DNA from: Cryobacterium levicorallinum
GTDB lineage: Bacteria; Actinomycetota; Actinomycetes; Actinomycetales; Microbacteriaceae
Reading direction: 5' to 3'
Assembly (NCBI RefSeq): GCF_004402405.1
Contig: NZ_SOFE01000014.1
Span: forward strand, 310,001-374,000
DNA length: 64,000 bases
The notes under the pieces are model-generated. The model ran no database searches. It worked only from the letters and a program-made list of their open reading frames with translations, and had not been told where the DNA came from. Below are positions 63,200-64,000 of the stretch, piece after piece. The translations under genes and the position numbers were made by a program. The stretch's first letter is position 1. The number at the start of each line of letters is the position of its first letter.

Positions 63200-64000
63200 A
63201 TGTCGAACGAAGAAGTACAAGCGTCGCCACTTCCCGTGGTGCCATTTGATCTCATTGTGATCGGGGCTGGGATAAATGGCCTTGGCATAGCTCGGGACGC
63301 CGCCTCCCGCGGCCTGCGTGTGGCCGTGGTTGAACAAGACGACTTGTGCAGCGGTGTTTCAGCGTGGTCTGGACGACTCATTCACGGTGGTCTGAGATAC
63401 CTTGAGCACAAGGATTTTGCCTTGGTGCGCGAATCGCTCAAGGAGCGAGAGCGCCTCTTCAAACTGGCGCCCCACCTTGTCCGTCCCGTTCCGTTGCTCA
63501 TGCCGTTCTACGCAAAGAATAAGCGTCCGGCATGGTTGATCCGGCTGGGCATGATCGCCTATGACGTGTTGTCGTTTGATAAAACGCCGCCGAATCATCG
63601 CATCCTGTCCCGCGAGAAAGTGCTCGCGCGCTTTGGCGGAATGGAAAAAAAGGGGCTCGGCGGTGCGGCGCTGTTCATCGACGGCCAGGTTGAATACGCC
63701 GAACGCCTGTGCGTTGAGCTCGCCATCGCCGCGCAGGCAGATGGCGCCGTCATCCTGACACACTCCAGGGTGGACTCGCTCCTGTCGCGCGGTACGACCG
63801 TAACCGGCGTGCGCTACTCCGACGCTGCGACCGGTGAAAGCCGTGAAATCTATGGTTCCGTGGTTATGAATGCGGCGGGGCCCTGGTTGGACTGGGTGTT
63901 GAACGCCACGCCAAAATCCAATCTCGCCCAGACTGAGAAGCAGCTCATTGGCGGTTCAAAGGGCAGCCACATTATTGTTGACGCCTTCGAGGGCGCGCCC
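63200..64000 (+). CDS. GlpD-like FAD-dependent glycerol-3-phosphate/polyol-phosphate dehydrogenase, cut by window end
   Basis: The first 267 codons of a FAD flavoprotein. The dinucleotide site is DLIVIGAGINGLGIARDAASRGLRVAVVEQDD, followed by SGRLIHGGLRYLEHKDFALV, the GlpD signature, and further on QVEYAERLCVELAIAA and VVMNAAGPWLD. GlpD relatives include the erythritol phosphate dehydrogenase EryB. The serine-rich lead to the LIHGG motif reads SAWSGR instead of SSRSSK. ATG at 63200 with AAGGAACTC; an in-frame ATG at 63140 is the alternative. Confidence 0.9.
   Translation, partial: MSNEEVQASPLPVVPFDLIVIGAGINGLGIARDAASRGLRVAVVEQDDLCSGVSAWSGRLIHGGLRYLEHKDFALVRESLKERERLFKLAPHLVRPVPLLMPFYAKNKRPAWLIRLGMIAYDVLSFDKTPPNHRILSREKVLARFGGMEKKGLGGAALFIDGQVEYAERLCVELAIAAQADGAVILTHSRVDSLLSRGTTVTGVRYSDAATGESREIYGSVVMNAAGPWLDWVLNATPKSNLAQTEKQLIGGSKGSHIIVDAFEGAP

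Overview
The window is high-GC, densely coded chromosomal DNA of an actinobacterium, most likely of the family Microbacteriaceae (inference). The signs are strong GC bias in third codon positions, frequent GTG/TTG starts, a DtxR/IdeR-type iron box, the coproporphyrin-dependent heme pathway (HemY, HemQ, CpfC), a glycyl-tRNA synthetase of the single-chain dimeric type, and a nonamer, AGCGGATGC, that recurs throughout most of the window on both strands.

Layout. 1-4.7 kb (minus strand): a dihydroxyacetone-kinase-like DhaL gene cut by the window edge, a HAD phosphatase and a class II aldolase form an operon; a GAF/receiver/LuxR regulator and an MFS transporter follow. 4.8-9.0 kb: a ferric-iron ABC transporter (fbpABC type) behind an iron box; its ATPase carries an unusual palindromic insertion. 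9.0-10.9 kb: a MATE/DinF exporter and a 15-bp tandem repeat. 10.9-13.7 kb: pntAA-pntAB-pntB proton-translocating transhydrogenase. 14-18.1 kb: M13 metallopeptidase, beta-lactamase-fold hydrolase, 3-hydroxyisobutyrate dehydrogenase. 18.2-22.1 kb (minus): ykoF-ykoE-ykoD-ykoC, an ECF thiamine-precursor importer behind a TPP riboswitch. A small remnant related to the mmsB 3' end lies beside it.

22.3-32.7 kb is a galactoside-type sugar locus. On the minus strand lie GH36 alpha-galactosidase, a zinc-less MDR dehydrogenase and a Gfo/Idh/MocA oxidoreductase, plus a second minus operon of binding protein, two permeases and an ADP-ribosylglycohydrolase-like protein. A divergent ROK repressor sits between them. 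Dyads of the form ATAGTTT-N7-AAACTAT lie in both promoter regions and look like its operators. 33-37 kb: an APC amino acid permease and cstA with its small partner ybdD. 37.3-39.8 kb: glyS and a zinc alcohol dehydrogenase.

39.9-51.4 kb is the complete heme locus: hemA divergent from hemE-hemY, then three small membrane or surface proteins (YtxH-like, holin-X-like, DUF3618-like), then hemQ-hemH-hemC-hemD-hemB-hemL. The last five junctions are overlapping or nearly so, and a strong hairpin follows hemL.

51.9-64 kb is the most unusual part. A SorC-type regulator is divergent from an RbsBAC-type ABC importer, a glycerol-1-phosphate-dehydrogenase-like enzyme, an FGGY kinase and a HAD-IIA phosphatase. 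Behind a second putative promoter come E1 alpha and beta subunits of a 2-oxoacid/acetoin-type dehydrogenase, a free-standing lipoyl domain, and a GlpD-like flavoprotein cut by the window end. The set resembles erythritol-type polyol loci (SorC regulator, Rbs-type importer, FGGY kinase, GlpD-like dehydrogenase) with an added lipoate-dependent cleavage or oxidation module. I could not assign its substrate. It may be an undescribed catabolic pathway, and it lacks the recurrent nonamer, which hints at separate ancestry.
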